From Platanthera guangdongensis (lineage: Eukaryota > Streptophyta > Magnoliopsida > Asparagales > Orchidaceae), in contig CM077155.1 in the NCBI GenBank assembly GCA_039583875.1, positions 13,247,046-13,311,045 on the forward strand: a DNA stretch of 64,000 bases, written 5' to 3'. Below the pieces are notes generated by a model. It was not told where the DNA came from. It made no database searches and saw only the letters and a program-made list of their open reading frames with translations. Shown in pieces: positions 41,573 to 53,755 of the stretch. Position 1 is the stretch's first letter, and the number at the start of each line of letters is the position of its first letter. Both the position numbers and the translations under genes were made by a program.

Positions 41573-43194
41573 TGTTGGATCCCTAGTTGATTTGGGCTAG
41601 GTTTACCAACTAGGATAATTGTCCCACCATGTATAGTCAGGGTCATAACATTGTGTCCTAGAGTTTAGGCTAAGTCCTTAGAATCAACCACGCATGGACC
41701 AGCCAACAGAAGACAGTAGAATTCTCAAAGACTTTGAAGGAAATCAAGTTCAGAAAAGTGAGTTTGACGTTCGTCGAACTCAGCTCGACGAAAGTCGTGC
41801 TCAGCTCGACGATCTCAAAGTAAATTCTCTGAGTTGAGCTCGATGATATTTGAGTTCAGGTCGACGAATTCTGGAAGTTCATCTTCAACACTTTAAGTCC
41901 ATAATACTTTCTCTGAACTCAGGTCGACGAAGTTATATTATCAGCTCGACGAACTTGGAGCTCATAATTGGGAATTTTTCTCAGAAAGCAGTTAGCTGAA
42001 CTCAGGTCGATGAACTTGGTTCTTAGGTCGATGAACAAGAATTCCCAGGTCGACGAATACTATTTCTCTGGTCGACGAACTTTGATCTTAGGTCGATGAA
42101 ATCTGTTCTCTGGTGGATGATTGCTGTGTAGTTCCAGACTTGGAATTTACCCTCATTTTGTGCTTATTCTATAGCAGTAATTCCTGAGTAATTAATGTTT
42201 ATATTCTCTGAATATAGTCGTTAGTGGCAGCATTGATTATGGTCTTCATCAGGAATATTACTTGTTGTTTTAATGGGATAGTTGGGGAAATCCATTAATG
42301 CAATATTCTCTCCAGCCGATTTTCATTCTCCAAGCTGTCAGCAATTAATGGAACGGAATTCAAAATTCAAAAGGAGAATTCGATTGAAGATATATAAGAG
42401 TTTTTCTTTTCCAGAACAAGTGAAAAAGAATATACAGAGAACTGATAAAATACAGGAAGACAGATACACAGAGAAGAGATCAATAGCAACAATACTCTGA
42501 ACCTTCTCTGTACATAAGATAAATTGTTTTCTCCTTGACATTGTTGAAGAAGAAGAGAAACAATCATTACAAATCAAGAGTCTTCTTCAACCTTCATTCT
42601 AGGAGCTTTCAAGGACAACACATCCATATCAGTCAGAAGTTCCTGGATCTCATTTTCAAGTCAAGGCTGAAAACTAAAGACCTACACCCTGTGCAAGACT
42701 CCAAGTGTTTTTGAGGGGAGTTCTTGACAACAGCAAAAATCCACTAGTCTTCTCTGTTGAAAATAGAAAGAAAAGACACTATCAATCTCTCTCCCCCTCT
42801 GTATAAAGGGTTTATTAACTCCCTTCAAAAGTTTATTTTTGTTTTTGAGCACCTGATCAAAAGCTCATTGATTGTTGTCAACTGATCAAAACCTGCTAGT
42901 GGATTCCTACTAGGGTGGTAGAAGAGTGGATGTACCCAGGTTAGGGAACCACTATAAAAGTTCTTGTGTTGTCTGGTTGCCCTTTTCTTTTTGTTCTTGT
43001 TGTGGCTGTGATAGATTAGATTATCTGTGCTGTGTTAGATTAGATTAACTTAGGTTCTTTTTTCTTTCTGTAAATCTTGGTATCTCTTATTTCATTACTC
43101 TGATATTATTATATAAACAACAAAAAGTTTTCAATTTACTCTATTCACCCCCCCCCCCCACCTATAGAGTAAATCAGGTCTAACCCTCTTTTCA
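41573..43194 (+). repeat. 5' LTR of Sire-4
   Basis: TGTTGGATCC to CTTTTCA, 1,622 bp. A TATATAAG box is near 42389. A TCGACGAA motif array is at 41765-42125 and a poly-C run at 43147-43159. The PBS follows at once (TTGGTATCCGAGCAG, 43196-43210; tRNA-iMet type with one mismatch). Confidence 0.93.
41765..42125. repeat. TCGACGAA motif array in Sire-4 5' LTR
   Basis: About a dozen copies of (A/C)GGTCGACGAA or AGCTCGACGAA, some decayed to TCGATGAA, spaced 20-40 bases apart; several are preceded by CTCAG. The same array is in the 3' LTR (51785-52150). Confidence 0.88.
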
Positions 43195-43300
43195 ATTGGT
43201 ATCCGAGCAGTTTCCTTTGGTTGTACAAGCTAACCCTTGAACCAACAGATCCTGTGTTAGACCTGATCTTTATTTCTCTTAGGTTTATTTATTACACAGC

Positions 43301-44990
43301 ATGGTACATAATAAGTATTATGCAAGCACCAGATCTCCTGTCTACAATTTAAATAAATTTGCAATCTGGAAGGTAAGAATTAGATTGTATATGAATTTCA
43401 TTGATGAGGACATCTAAAATTCCATTTTGATAGGTCCTCCTCAACCAACAACTTCTATATCCACATCAACTTCAAGCACTTATGCAGTTTCACCACCTGA
43501 GTGGACTGATGCTCAGAAGAAAGCCAAAATAGCTGATGCAAAAGCTATGAATATACTGGCCCAGACCATGTCAGATGACATCTTCCAAAAGGTGGCTGAG
43601 TGTACCTCTGTAACAGCAATGTGGGACTCTCTCAGCCAGATGGTTGCTGGCTCTGCAAATGAGAGAAAAGATAGAAGATCAACTCTCATCTCACAGTATG
43701 AAAACTTCAAGAAAGATGAAGCTGAATCTGTTGGTGACATGTACAACAGATTAAGTGCAATTATCAGTGAATTGAAGACCTTGGGCAAAGAGATCTCTCT
43801 CACAGAGGTGAATGACATGATCCTAATGTGCTTCCCAAGCTCATGTGATTCCAGGATCTTGCCAATCTAGTAGGCTAGAAGCTTGAATGATATTTCCACT
43901 GAATCTCTCCGGGGAAAGCTCAAATCTTATGAGCAGCTGATCAAATCCAGGGAAGTTCAGAACAAAGGACTCCTACACCAGCAAGAAAGGAGCAGAATAT
44001 AGCATTCAAAGCTACTGAAGAGACTGAAGCTTCAACAGTCAATGAAGAACTGATGAGTCTCTTTGCCAAGAGATTCTACAAAATGGCAAGAAAAGACTTC
44101 AGGAGAAAGTCATCCAGGAATGATGACAAGCCCAAGTATGATAAAACTCTTACTAAAGAAATAGTATGTTTTGGATGCAGGAAACCAGGACACTTCATCT
44201 CTGAATGTCCTGAGAATTAGAAGAAGGAGAGGAGAAGAGAAAAAGACTCCAGAAGCATGAAATATAGCATGTCTTCTTCAAGCAAGCACAAAAAGGAGAA
44301 GGGCTTTATTGCTGAAACCTGGAGTGACACAGAAGATGAATCCACATCTTTCGGTTCCAGTGAAGAGGAAGAAGAGGCAAAGGCAAGGGAAGTCTGCCTC
44401 ATGGCTATCAATGCATCTTGCAGCCCATCAGACGATGAAGAAGAATCTGATAATGAAGAAACTTCAGAATCAGAAGCTGATCCGGTACTATCATCATTTG
44501 ATTATAGTTCTGATAGTTTTAAAATTGAATTTAAAACCATGTGTATAGATTTAATAAATTCAGAAAAAGAAATCAAACTACTTAGAGAAAAACTAACTGA
44601 TCATGAAATGTGTATCTCTAAAAATGTTAAATTAAAAGATGAACTAACATTAGCTCAAGAGCAAATAATTTCACAAAAATGTGAATTAGCTGAGGCTAGG
44701 AAACTTGAAGAATCCCTAAATGGGAGAAGTATCAAGTTGATGGACATCACAAGCACAGTCAATGCTGGACTTAATGGCAAGCAAGGCTTAGGTGCATCAT
44801 CAAGACAACCCCCACTCATTCAGAAAAATATATTAACAACACCAATTAAATTTGTTTCTGAAAAAAGAAAAGAGAAAATAGAAAATGATAAAAATGTTAA
44901 ACAATTTGAATCAAAACTAAAGAATAAGAAAAAAAACAAAATAAGAAAAATCCAAATAAAAATAATGTTCAATAGATTTCGTCGAACTTG
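43301..44990 (+). pseudogene. gag: Gag of Sire-4 (decayed)
   Basis: It starts at ATG 43301 (MVHNKYYASTRSPVYNLNKF). The gag domain is at about 43500-43870 (TAMWDSLSQMVAGSANERK; GDMYNRLSAIISELKTLGKE). The CCHC knuckle CFGCRKPGHFISEC is near 44169-44210. Next come a Ser/Glu-rich acidic stretch (44330-44500) and a coiled-coil-like segment (NSEKEIKLLREKLTDHEMC, about 44550-44720), then a Lys-rich tail. Stops fall near 43413, 43868 and 44218, and there is a frameshift near 43950-44000. It runs without the expected protease active site into sequence that normally lies after it, so a deletion ends near 44985. Confidence 0.85.
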
Positions 44991-46325
44991 TGATGAAAGG
45001 TATCAAGTATCATTTACTAAAACCTCCTGTATTATTACTTCTTTAGATAATCTTGTAGTATTGACTAGCACTAGATTAGGAAACATTTATGTAGTTAACT
45101 TCCAGTCAGCTAAATCTGAAAATTGCATGTCCAATTCAACTAGTAATAATAATGACCTTTGACATAGGAGATTAGGTCATGTTAACTTGAAAAATATTGC
45201 CAAACTATCTAGGGACAACCTTGTTAGAGGATTGTCTTCTTGCCCCTACAAGAAGGAAATACTTTGCAGGGATTGTCAATTAGGCAAGCAAACTAAAAGT
45301 AGTTTTAAATCATTAAACAAAAGTGACTCACCTAGGATATTGTACTTACTACATATGGACCTTTTTGGCCCTATAGAAGTACAAAGTCTAGGGGGGAAAT
45401 CTTATATTTAGTGATTGTAGATGACTTCTCTAGATTCACTTGGGTTTTCTTTCTAAGATCTAAGTCTGATAACTTCAAAGTTCTTATAGATTTTCTCAAG
45501 AACATACAGATTGAGTACTCTACTCTAGTTGCATTGATCAGAAGTGATCATGGTACTGAGTTTGAGTCTCTTCTTATGCAAAAGTTCTATAGGATGGAAG
45601 GTATCAGACATTACTTCTCAGCTCCTAGAACACCTCAACAAAATGGGGTTGCTGAAATAAAGAATAGAACCCTAATTGAATCTGCAGGCACATTACTTGT
45701 AGATTCTTATTTGCCCAAATCCTTTTGGGCAGAGGCTGTAAGCACAACAAATTATGTACTGAATAGAAGTCTTATACATAAGCTTAAGAATAATACTCCT
45801 TATGAGCTACTAAAAAGGAAGAAATCTAAAGTAGACTACTTTAAAATTTTTGGATGTTTATATTATATACACAACAACAATAAGAAACACGTTAGAAAGT
45901 TTGAAGCCAAGGCTGATATGGGAATTTTTCTTGGATATTCCCAAGTAAGCAAGGCTTATAGGGTGTATAACAAATCTACCTTAAAAATTGAAGAATCTAT
46001 CCATATTTCTTTTGATGAGACTAATATGTTTTTCAACGAGAAGACTTCTTCTACCAATGAATCTTTGCAGGAACATAATTTGTGTGAGAAGCTTAATGAA
46101 TTGACCCTCACCAATATGACAGTTAGCCATCCTTCTCCACAAGGTGCTGAAGAAAGTGAAGAAGAAGACACTGAAATCAGTGATGAACCAACAACAGCTA
46201 ACCTAATTCCACAAGAGGAATTTATTCCCCAAGCTGTTGAACAACCAACTCCACCCACTGAATTTATCACACTTATAGATCACCCCATATCTCAAGTGAT
46301 TGGAGAAATGTTAGTTGGTTTGTAG
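44991..46325 (+). pseudogene. Sire-4 pre-integrase and integrase
   Basis: YQVSFTKTSCIITS (from about 45001) is the sequence normally downstream of the protease. The His/Cys region follows (RRLGHVNLKNIAKLS; CRDCQLGKQTKSSF, 45165-45320). The integrase core has IVDDFSRFTWVFF, LIRSDHGTEFESL and TPQQNGVAEIKNRTLIES (45411-45690), with all three acidic residues present. The C-terminal part has GIFLGYSQVSKAYRVYNKST and an acidic tail. One frame break near 45410 and a stop at 46325. Confidence 0.88.
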
Positions 46326-47915
46326 ACAAGGCATCAACTCAACAAAGATTTGATGCATGCCTACTTCATATCTCAAATTGAGCCTCAATCCATCAAAGAT
46401 GTAGAGCAAGATCCACACTGGATTATTACAATGCAAGAGGAGCTCAATCAATTTGAGAGATGCAGAGTTTGGGACTTAGTTCCAAGACCCAAAGACTACC
46501 CAGTCATTGGAACAAAGTGGGTATATAGAAACAAGCTGGATGCCCAAGGTGTCATCATAAGGAAAAAAGTAAGGCCGGTTACTCAAGGTTATAGGCAAGA
46601 GGAAGGGATTGACTATGACCAAACCTTTCCTCCTGTTGCAAGGCTGGAAGCAATCAGGATTTTCCTTGCATATGCTACCTACAAGAAATTTAAAGTCTAT
46701 CAAATGGATGTCAAGAGTGCCTTTCTGAATGGAGAACTTAAAGAAGAGGTTTATATTGAACAACCTCCATGTTTCATCTCTCCAACTCATCCCTCATATG
46801 TCTTTAGATTGCATAAAGTTCTCTATGGTTTAAAGCAAGATCCAAGAGCTTGGTATGAGAGCTTAGCTAGCTTCTTGTTAAAGCATAAATTTTTTAGAGG
46901 CATAGTAGATAGAACATTATTCACTAGGCACCATAAGGATCAAATTTTGTTTGTACAAATTTATGTAGATGATATTATATTTGGGTCTACAGATTCCAAA
47001 CTATGCAAGAGGTTTTCTGACATCATGCATTCAAAGTTTGAAATGAGTAGAATGGGTGAGCTCTCCTACTTCCTTGGTCTCCAAGTGAAGTAGCTACCTG
47101 ATGGCATCTTCATATCCTAGGCTAAGTATGCTAAGGAGCTTATCAAAAAGTTTGTGATGGAAGATGCCTCAGCAAAGAAAACACCTGTGGCCACTAACGT
47201 TGTAATAGATTCTGATGAACATGGGAAACCTGCTAATCAGAAGTTATATATGGTCATTGTTGGGTCCCTACTATACCTTACAGCAAACAGACCTGATATA
47301 ATATTTGCTACATGTCTTTGTGGTAGGTTCTAAGTGAACCTTAAATAATCTCATCTAGTTTTCTTAAAAAGAATTTTGAGATATATAAAGAGTTGACCTA
47401 GTCTAGGACTTTGGTATCCCACTGAGTCAGAGTTTGAGTTGACTGGATACTCAGATGCTGACTTTGCTGGATGCAGAGTAGACAGAAAAAATACCTCTGG
47501 AACATGTCAATTCCTTGGTGCTAGATTAGTCTCCTGGTTTTGCAAGAAGCAGTCATCTGTGTCCACATCAACTGCTGAAGCAGAATATATAGCAACTGAC
47601 AGTTACTGTTCCCAAATGTTGTGGATTCAAAATAAACTGCTGGACTATGGGTTCAACTTAAATAATTCAACTCTACTATATAACAACACAAGTGTTATAT
47701 CCATAGCACAAAATCCAGTACATCACAGAAGGACTAAGCATATAGACATTAGGCACCATTTCATTAGAGAGTGTGTAGACAAAAATAAAATTAATCTTGT
47801 CTATATCTACATTGATTTACAAAGGGCAGATATCTTCACCAAAACTTTGGATGAGAGGAATCACCTGTTCTTCATAAATCAGCATGGTATGATAAATGGA
47901 GAAGCCTTAATTTGA
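46326..47915 (+). pseudogene. Sire-4 reverse transcriptase and RNase H
   Basis: RT starts after a stop at 46325 ([53 protein letters not shown] near 46963-47000). Stops lie at 47091 and 47119, with several more around 47330-47400. RNase H: LTGYSDADFAGCRVDRKNTS, STAEAEYIATDSYC, HHRRTKHIDIRHHF, ending at 47915. Most stops fit C-to-T changes of CAA, CAG or CGA. Not functional. Confidence 0.88.
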
Positions 47916-48334
47916 TTTCAGTCTATGGTCGACAAATTTTTTAAATTTCATCGAATGGAGATCGACGAACTGGGAAAAGTTCTAGAGAAATTTGTCGAAC
48001 GAAGATCAACAAAGTCTCTGTAAGTGAAGCTATTTTTGTCGACCGGAGATCGACGAATTTTCCTCAGAAAAAATTCGTCGATCGGAGCTCGACGAAATGT
48101 TTTCACATCTTCTGACAGAGATCGACGAATTCTTTTGACTAAAAAATATTTCGTCGACCTTAAATCGAAGAATTTCTATTTTTCGTCGAACGGAGACTAT
48201 CGGTTCATATTTTGGAAACCTTATATCTATGTTTTCTTCAACCTCCGTCCCGCTCTTTCAGTTCCTTTGAACTTAATCTTTGTTTCTCTCTTGCAGGTGT
48301 ATCCAAGGCGATTCCAGCAAGCGCTCTCTCCACC
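47916..48334 (+). promoter_or_regulatory. Motif array and splice-acceptor-like site upstream of ORF3
   Basis: Hairpins with arms TTCGTCGA and TCGACGAA and a loop like CCGGAGA or TCGGAGC recur here (near 48036-48060 and 48076-48097, with weaker ones to 48195). It is the same motif as in this element's LTRs. TTTCTCTCTTGCAG/G at 48283-48297 is a strong-looking plant 3' splice site 38 bases before the ORF3 ATG. Function as a promoter or a splice region is inference. Confidence 0.5.
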
Positions 48335-51300
48335 ATGAGATTCGATATGGGTTTTGATATAGATTTCGACTCTTTCCAGTTTTCTGACGCAATCTTTGTG
48401 GAAATCCTGAAGTTGTTTGAAGATCAATATTTGAAGCAGTTCATGACACTCAGAATCAAGCATGCAATGATAGAAATCAAAGAATGGGTCTTTACTTCAT
48501 CAACCTCTGAAGATAACATGACGGGAACTATTTCTGGTAATCAAGTTTCCCTTTCTCCGAATGTACTAACCGAAATCTTTGGTCTATTGAATGGTGTTAA
48601 TGACATAGAAATGGACTCTGAGGAGTATAACAATATGTTAATCAAGATGGGTCATTCTGGAGATAACCCTAACAAGCCGCTGAAAAAAAACTTGTCTGCT
48701 GAATACAAGTTCTTAGCTGATGTTGTCAGGAAGGTGCTGTTAGGCAAGCGTACAACACATGATTACATCACCACCCATCAGTTCTTGGTGATGGGTGCCC
48801 TGGTTGATAAGAAAGGTATTAATTGGGGAAAGTTATTATTTGATCTGATTAAGAAGAAGAACAACAAGAAAGAAGTCTGCTTTGGACGGGTTCTGGGGAT
48901 TTTTCTGCAGGAGAAGGCATCTGAACATCTGGTTTCCACACCAATGTTCATAAATGCCTCCAAGAGACTAACCTCTGCCCTGTTTGGAAGTTGGGAGAGG
49001 AGGATCACAAAGCCCTCCAAGGCTTCCTCCTCCTCCAGGCCTTCTGAGAGCAAAAGGGTCGTCATAGCCGCTCCTCCACCCCCAGAAGAAGTTCCTTCCA
49101 CCTCCACCATTCATTCTCTACCTCAACCTCAACCACAGCAACAACAACAATAACAAGTTCACATTCCAACTCCAGCTCCATCTCATGAACATTCTCCACC
49201 ACCAACATCTCCACCTCCATCTTCTCCCCAGATACATATCTCTGACATACCATCTTCCTCCATGCAGGAACCCTCACTCAACCTCCTGTCATCACCACAT
49301 AAATCACCACAACCATCCCCACATCAATCTCCTTTACAATATCCACATCAATCTCCACTTCCACCTCTTTTAACTGCCACAAACCCTGACACATTTAACT
49401 CCTCCCACACTTTCAATCTATTGTTTCCTCCACCATCTCCACATCAGGAACCCATCTCCTCCCGCACAACTACAGTTCCCCTTTCTACAACTACAATTCC
49501 CTCTGTCCCCTTCCCTCTACTCATCCAAACTGACCTTTTATCTACTATAATTGACTACACACACACAGATATGTCCAGTCATTTTTTTTCTATTCAAATT
49601 GTGGTCATCATAATCCCTACTCCTCCACTGCTCCAGAATCTCTCTATCTTAACTTTTCTGACATTGTTAAATATTTGCTAGCATTCATCTCTCACACACT
49701 TAATAAACTTCTAGCTGATGCTCTAGCACCTCTCACTGCCTTCATCAATACTCTATCTAATCAAGTTACTTCTCTCTCCCTTTCCCTTTTTTCTGGGAGA
49801 ATAGCTCCAGGGCCCCCTGCAGCTAGTCAAGGGGAGATGCACCATGATGAAGAAGCTCCAATGGTGACAAAAGCAGCAACAGCTGTAGAAGCAGCAGCAG
49901 AAGCAACAGAAGCAGCAACAGATGAAATAATGTCTGATGATTATTCAGAGGAAACAGCCACTCCTACTGAAATAGTAGATTTAATTGATTCAAATACAGA
50001 AATGGATGAGCCAGTTATGGCTGAAATTGATACTGCTGGTGATTTTATTCTAAATCCCACAGTTAATTTAAATTCTTTATTAGAGTTATTCAATTTTATG
50101 CACAGAGATATTCTTCCCAGCTCCTCTTATCAACATTCTTTGTCCATTGTACCATACACTGCACCTATAAGCCCCACAGTTGCCAAACAACTTAAGGATA
50201 TTTTTGCACTAACAAAGATACTAACTATACAATCACCCTCTAAGGAAAATTCTTCTCCAACAGCCATCTCAGCTCCAACATATAAGATGGATGGCATTCC
50301 ACTGCCAGATTTGGATGAAATCATCATGGCAGATATAGAAGAAGAGAATTTGTTAATTGCTGAAAATAAAATAGTTGCTGAAAGCACTGCTGAAACAGTT
50401 TATCTTGAGGCTCCAGAACCTCAAGCAGTTGCTCAAGCTCCAGCTCCAGCTCCAACTCCAGCTCCAGTACCTCAAGAACAGCCTCAGGCAGACAAGCAAA
50501 TTGACAAAAATCTTCTGAAAGCTCTGGATGATTTATATGATAATACTCAGGGATCCTCCTTCAAAAAAGAAGATGATAATGATAATGATGATTCTGATGA
50601 TAGTCCTTCTGCCAAGAAGAAAGTGTCTAAGAAAAGGAAGGCCCCTCCAGTTACTGCTTCTAAGCCAAATCCAACTCATGATACTCCTTACTATATCCTT
50701 CAGAAAATTACTCCTTACCCTAGGATGCCAGCCTGGATGTGGCTGTCCAAGAATCAGCAAAAGGAAAGAAAGAAAAGCAGAAGATATTCTCCTCCTCCTT
50801 AGAGACATTGGAAAGGACCTCCTCCTCCTCCACCTTCTGCTGGTGCTTCAGGAAACATCTCTCAGAGGTCTGCCTCATACACTCAAACATATCATAGACA
50901 ACAAGGTAGAGCCTCTTCTCATCATGGAAGCAGCCAGCAGTGGTACTCTTCAAGCAGGCATCAACATCAGCAACAACAACATTATTAGCAACAGCAACAG
51001 CAAGTTCCTAAACTAGTAAAAGCTCACAGTCCTAATAAGCCAGAGGCTCCTCCCATTGCCTTTGTGAATCTAGAGATAGCGACAACTATTAGAATGGCCA
51101 GGTTCGAGGAACTGGTTGGACTATCATTGATAAACAAAGCTAAAGATGAAGGAAAAGATCCATCACAGTATTCTACAATGTCCAAATACATAAAAGAAGA
51201 ATTAAACAAGTATGTGAAAGCTAACAAATTCTTTAATGTAGATGAATATATGAACCTACATCCAGAGGCTGTTTTGCCTAGAGCTGCATCTCTCAATATC

Positions 51301-51408
51301 ATTGGAGCTGCTGATATAACTATGACCAAGAGTCAAGCATCTAATCCTAATAGAGAGATCAAGTTTACACAGCCTGCTGAACAGGAAAAAGAAGACAAGC
51401 AAAAGTAG
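48335..51408 (+). pseudogene. ORF3 of Sire-4 (long extra ORF after pol)
   Basis: It begins at ATG 48335 in context CCACCATGA (MRFDMGFDIDFDSFQFSDAI). The N-terminal globular region (to about 48960) contains KFLADVVRKVLLGKRTTHDY and VCFGRVLGIFLQEK and resembles the plant-transposon-associated proteins found in other such elements. Then follow a Pro/Ser/His-rich segment, an acidic Glu/Ala/Thr-rich segment, a basic cluster KKKVSKKRKAPP (near 50613-50652), a Gln/His-rich segment and a Lys/Glu-rich C-terminus. In-frame stops occur at 49151, 50800 and about 50987, and there is one frameshift in the T run near 49585. Without these it would be about 1,020 codons. No signal peptide or clear membrane helix is seen, so an envelope role is not supported. 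Confidence 0.75.
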
Positions 51409-51601
51409 AAGATGAATAAAAAAAAGTGATTTATATTCTGTCTAAGTTTTTGTCTTTCTGAACTCTTTATTTTTATGTACTGTTACAAAGCTTTTGTGTA
51501 AATATCTGTTGCTGTTCTAATTTTTCTGTCAGATATATTTTCTGCTTTGTGATTGTTTTTATTTCATTTGTATTAGTGACCCCACCCAAATAGGAGGAGA
51601 T
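51409..51601 (+). other. 3' untranslated region and PPT of Sire-4
   Basis: A T-rich stretch ends in the polypurine tract AAATAGGAGGAGATT (51587-51601) just before the 3' LTR. Confidence 0.8.
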
Positions 51602-53219
51602 TGTTGGATCCCTAGTTGATATGCACTAGGTTCACTAACTAGGATAATTAACCTAACATATATAGTCAGGGTCATGACATTGTGTCCAAGAGTTTAGGCT
51701 AAGTCCTTAGAATCAACCACACATGGACCAGCCAACAGAATATAGCAGAAGACTCAAAGACTTAGAAGGAAATCAAGTTCAGAAAAGTGAGTTCGATGTT
51801 TGTCGAACTCAGCTCGACGAAAGTCGTACTCAGCTTGATGAACTCAGGGTAAATTCTCTGAGTTGAGCTCGATGATATTCGAGCTCAGGTCGACGAATTC
51901 TGGAAGTTCAGCTTCAATACTTTAAGTCCAGAATACCTTCTCTGAACTCAGGTCGACGAAGTTATGTTATCAGCTCGACTAACTTGGAGCACAGAATTGG
52001 AAAGTTTTCTCAAAAAGCAGTTAGCTAAACTCAGGCCAACGAACTTGGTTCTCAGGTTAACGAACAAGAATTTCCATGTCGACGAATACGATTTCTCTGG
52101 TCGACGAACTTTGATCTTTGGTCGACGAAATCTGTTCTCTGGTCGACGATTGTTGTGTAGTTCCAGACTTGGAATTTTCCCTCATTTTATCCTTATTATA
52201 TAGCAGTAATTCCTGAGTAATTAATGCTTATATTCCTGAATATAGCCATTAGTGGCAGGATTGATTATGGTCTTCATCAGGAATATTACTTGTCGTTTTT
52301 AATGGGATGGTTAGGGAAATACATTAATACAACATTCTCTCCAGCCGATTTTCATTTTGCAGGCCGTCAGCAATTAATGGAATGTAATTCAAAATTCAAA
52401 AGGAGAATTCGACTGAAGATATAAAAGAGTTTTTCTTTTCTAGAACAAGTGAAAAGGAATATACAGAGAACTGATAGAATACAGGAAGACAAATACATAG
52501 AGAAGAGATCAACAACAATAATACTCTGAACCTTCTCTATACAGAAAACAAATTGTTTTCTCCTTGACATTGCTGAAGAAGAAGAGAAACAATCATTACA
52601 AATCAAGAGTCTTCTTCAACCTTCATTCCAAGAGCTTTCAAGGACAACACATCCATATCAGTCAGAAGTTCCTGGATCTCATTTTCAAGTCAAGTCTGAA
52701 GACTGAAGACCTATACCCTGTGCAAGACTCCAAGTGTTATTGAGAGGAGTTCTTGATAACAGCAAAAATCCACTAGTATTCTCTGTTGAAAAGAGAAAGA
52801 GAAGACACCATCAATCTCTCTCCCCCCTCTGTATAAAGGGTTTATTAACTCCCTTCAAAAGTTTATTTTGGTTTTTGAGCACCAGATCAACAGCTCATTA
52901 GTGGCAGTCACCTGATCAAAACCTGCTAGTGGATTCCTACTAGGGTGGCAGAAGAGTGGATGTACCCAGGTTGGGGAACCACTATAAAAGTTCTTGTGTT
53001 GTCTGTTTGCCCTTTTCTTTTTATTCTTACTGTGGATGTGATAGATTAGATTATCTGTGTTGTGTTAGATTAGATTAACTTATGTTGCTTTTCCTTTCTG
53101 TAAATCTTGGTATCTCTTATTTCATTGCTCTGATATTATTATATAAACAACAAAAAGTTTTCAATTTACTCTATTCACCCACCCCCTCTACAATAAATCA
53201 GGTCTAACCCTCTCTTTCA
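51602..53219 (+). repeat. 3' LTR of Sire-4
   Basis: TGTTGGATCC to CTCTTTCA, 1,618 bp, a diverged copy of the 5' LTR. The motif array is at 51785-52150, TATAAAAG near 52417. It is followed by the ACATC duplication. Confidence 0.93.
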
Positions 53220-53755
53220 ACATCATCAAAACGTACAATCTTTACCAAGCTAGACAGCAAAATAAAGAACATGATGATTATAATTGCAATTAGTCAAGAG
53301 ATCATATCAGCATGATACATCAGTAAATTAATTCAATAATCATGAACACATACAATAAGAAATTCAAGCAAAACAAATTAGGGTAAAGAAGTGAAGTGAA
53401 AAAGGAAACCATCACATACCTTGATTTTACCAGAGAAAGACATCCAAAATCACTCCTTGACACAGATCGGGGATAAAGAAGATGAGAGAAGTTGAGATCT
53501 AACAAGAATGGCCAAAAGTAAGAGTTAGCGCCAAAAATCCTAGCGAGAAAATCCTAAGAAAATGGGAAGATATTACCATGATGACGAAGCTCTCGCCGAG
53601 AGCTTTCCGGATCTATGATCAGTTGGGAATTTTGAGTGTCGGAGCTCTGTCGGCGGCCACCGGAAGAATTACAGAAGGATTTTCTCTCTCTTGCTCAAGC
53701 CGCTCTGGCTCGGGAAGAAGAACAGTAGATCGGTCTGAAAGAAATGGTTTCAAGA
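53220..53755 (-). repeat. Gypsy LTR fragment related to Gypsy-2 LTR (part 2)
   Basis: Continuation of 40152-41572 after Sire-4. GAGAGCTTTCCGGATCTATG (53598-53617) matches 31374-31396 in the Gypsy-2 LTR. It is cut at 53755 by Sire-5. No gene. Confidence 0.8.

Larger units (their letters stand above)
41573..53219 (+). mobile_element. Sirevirus-type copia element with ORF3 (Sire-4)
   Basis: An 11,647-bp element flanked by an exact ACATC duplication (41568-41572 and 53220-53224). Order: LTR, PBS, gag, integrase, RT, RNase H, motif array, long third ORF, PPT, LTR. Sirevirus assignment rests on integrase and RT motifs, gag with a C-terminal coiled-coil region, large size and an extra ORF after pol. 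The LTRs differ by several percent and coding is broken in many places, so it is an old insertion. The protease core seems to be deleted. Confidence 0.9.

Noticed and set aside
43147..43159. Poly-C run as a functional element
   Set aside because: It is a simple homopolymer near the LTR end; the 3' LTR copy has a shorter, interrupted version.
48335..50802. Envelope glycoprotein call for ORF3
   Set aside because: No signal peptide, no convincing transmembrane helix and a strong nuclear-type basic cluster; the name would rest only on its position after pol.
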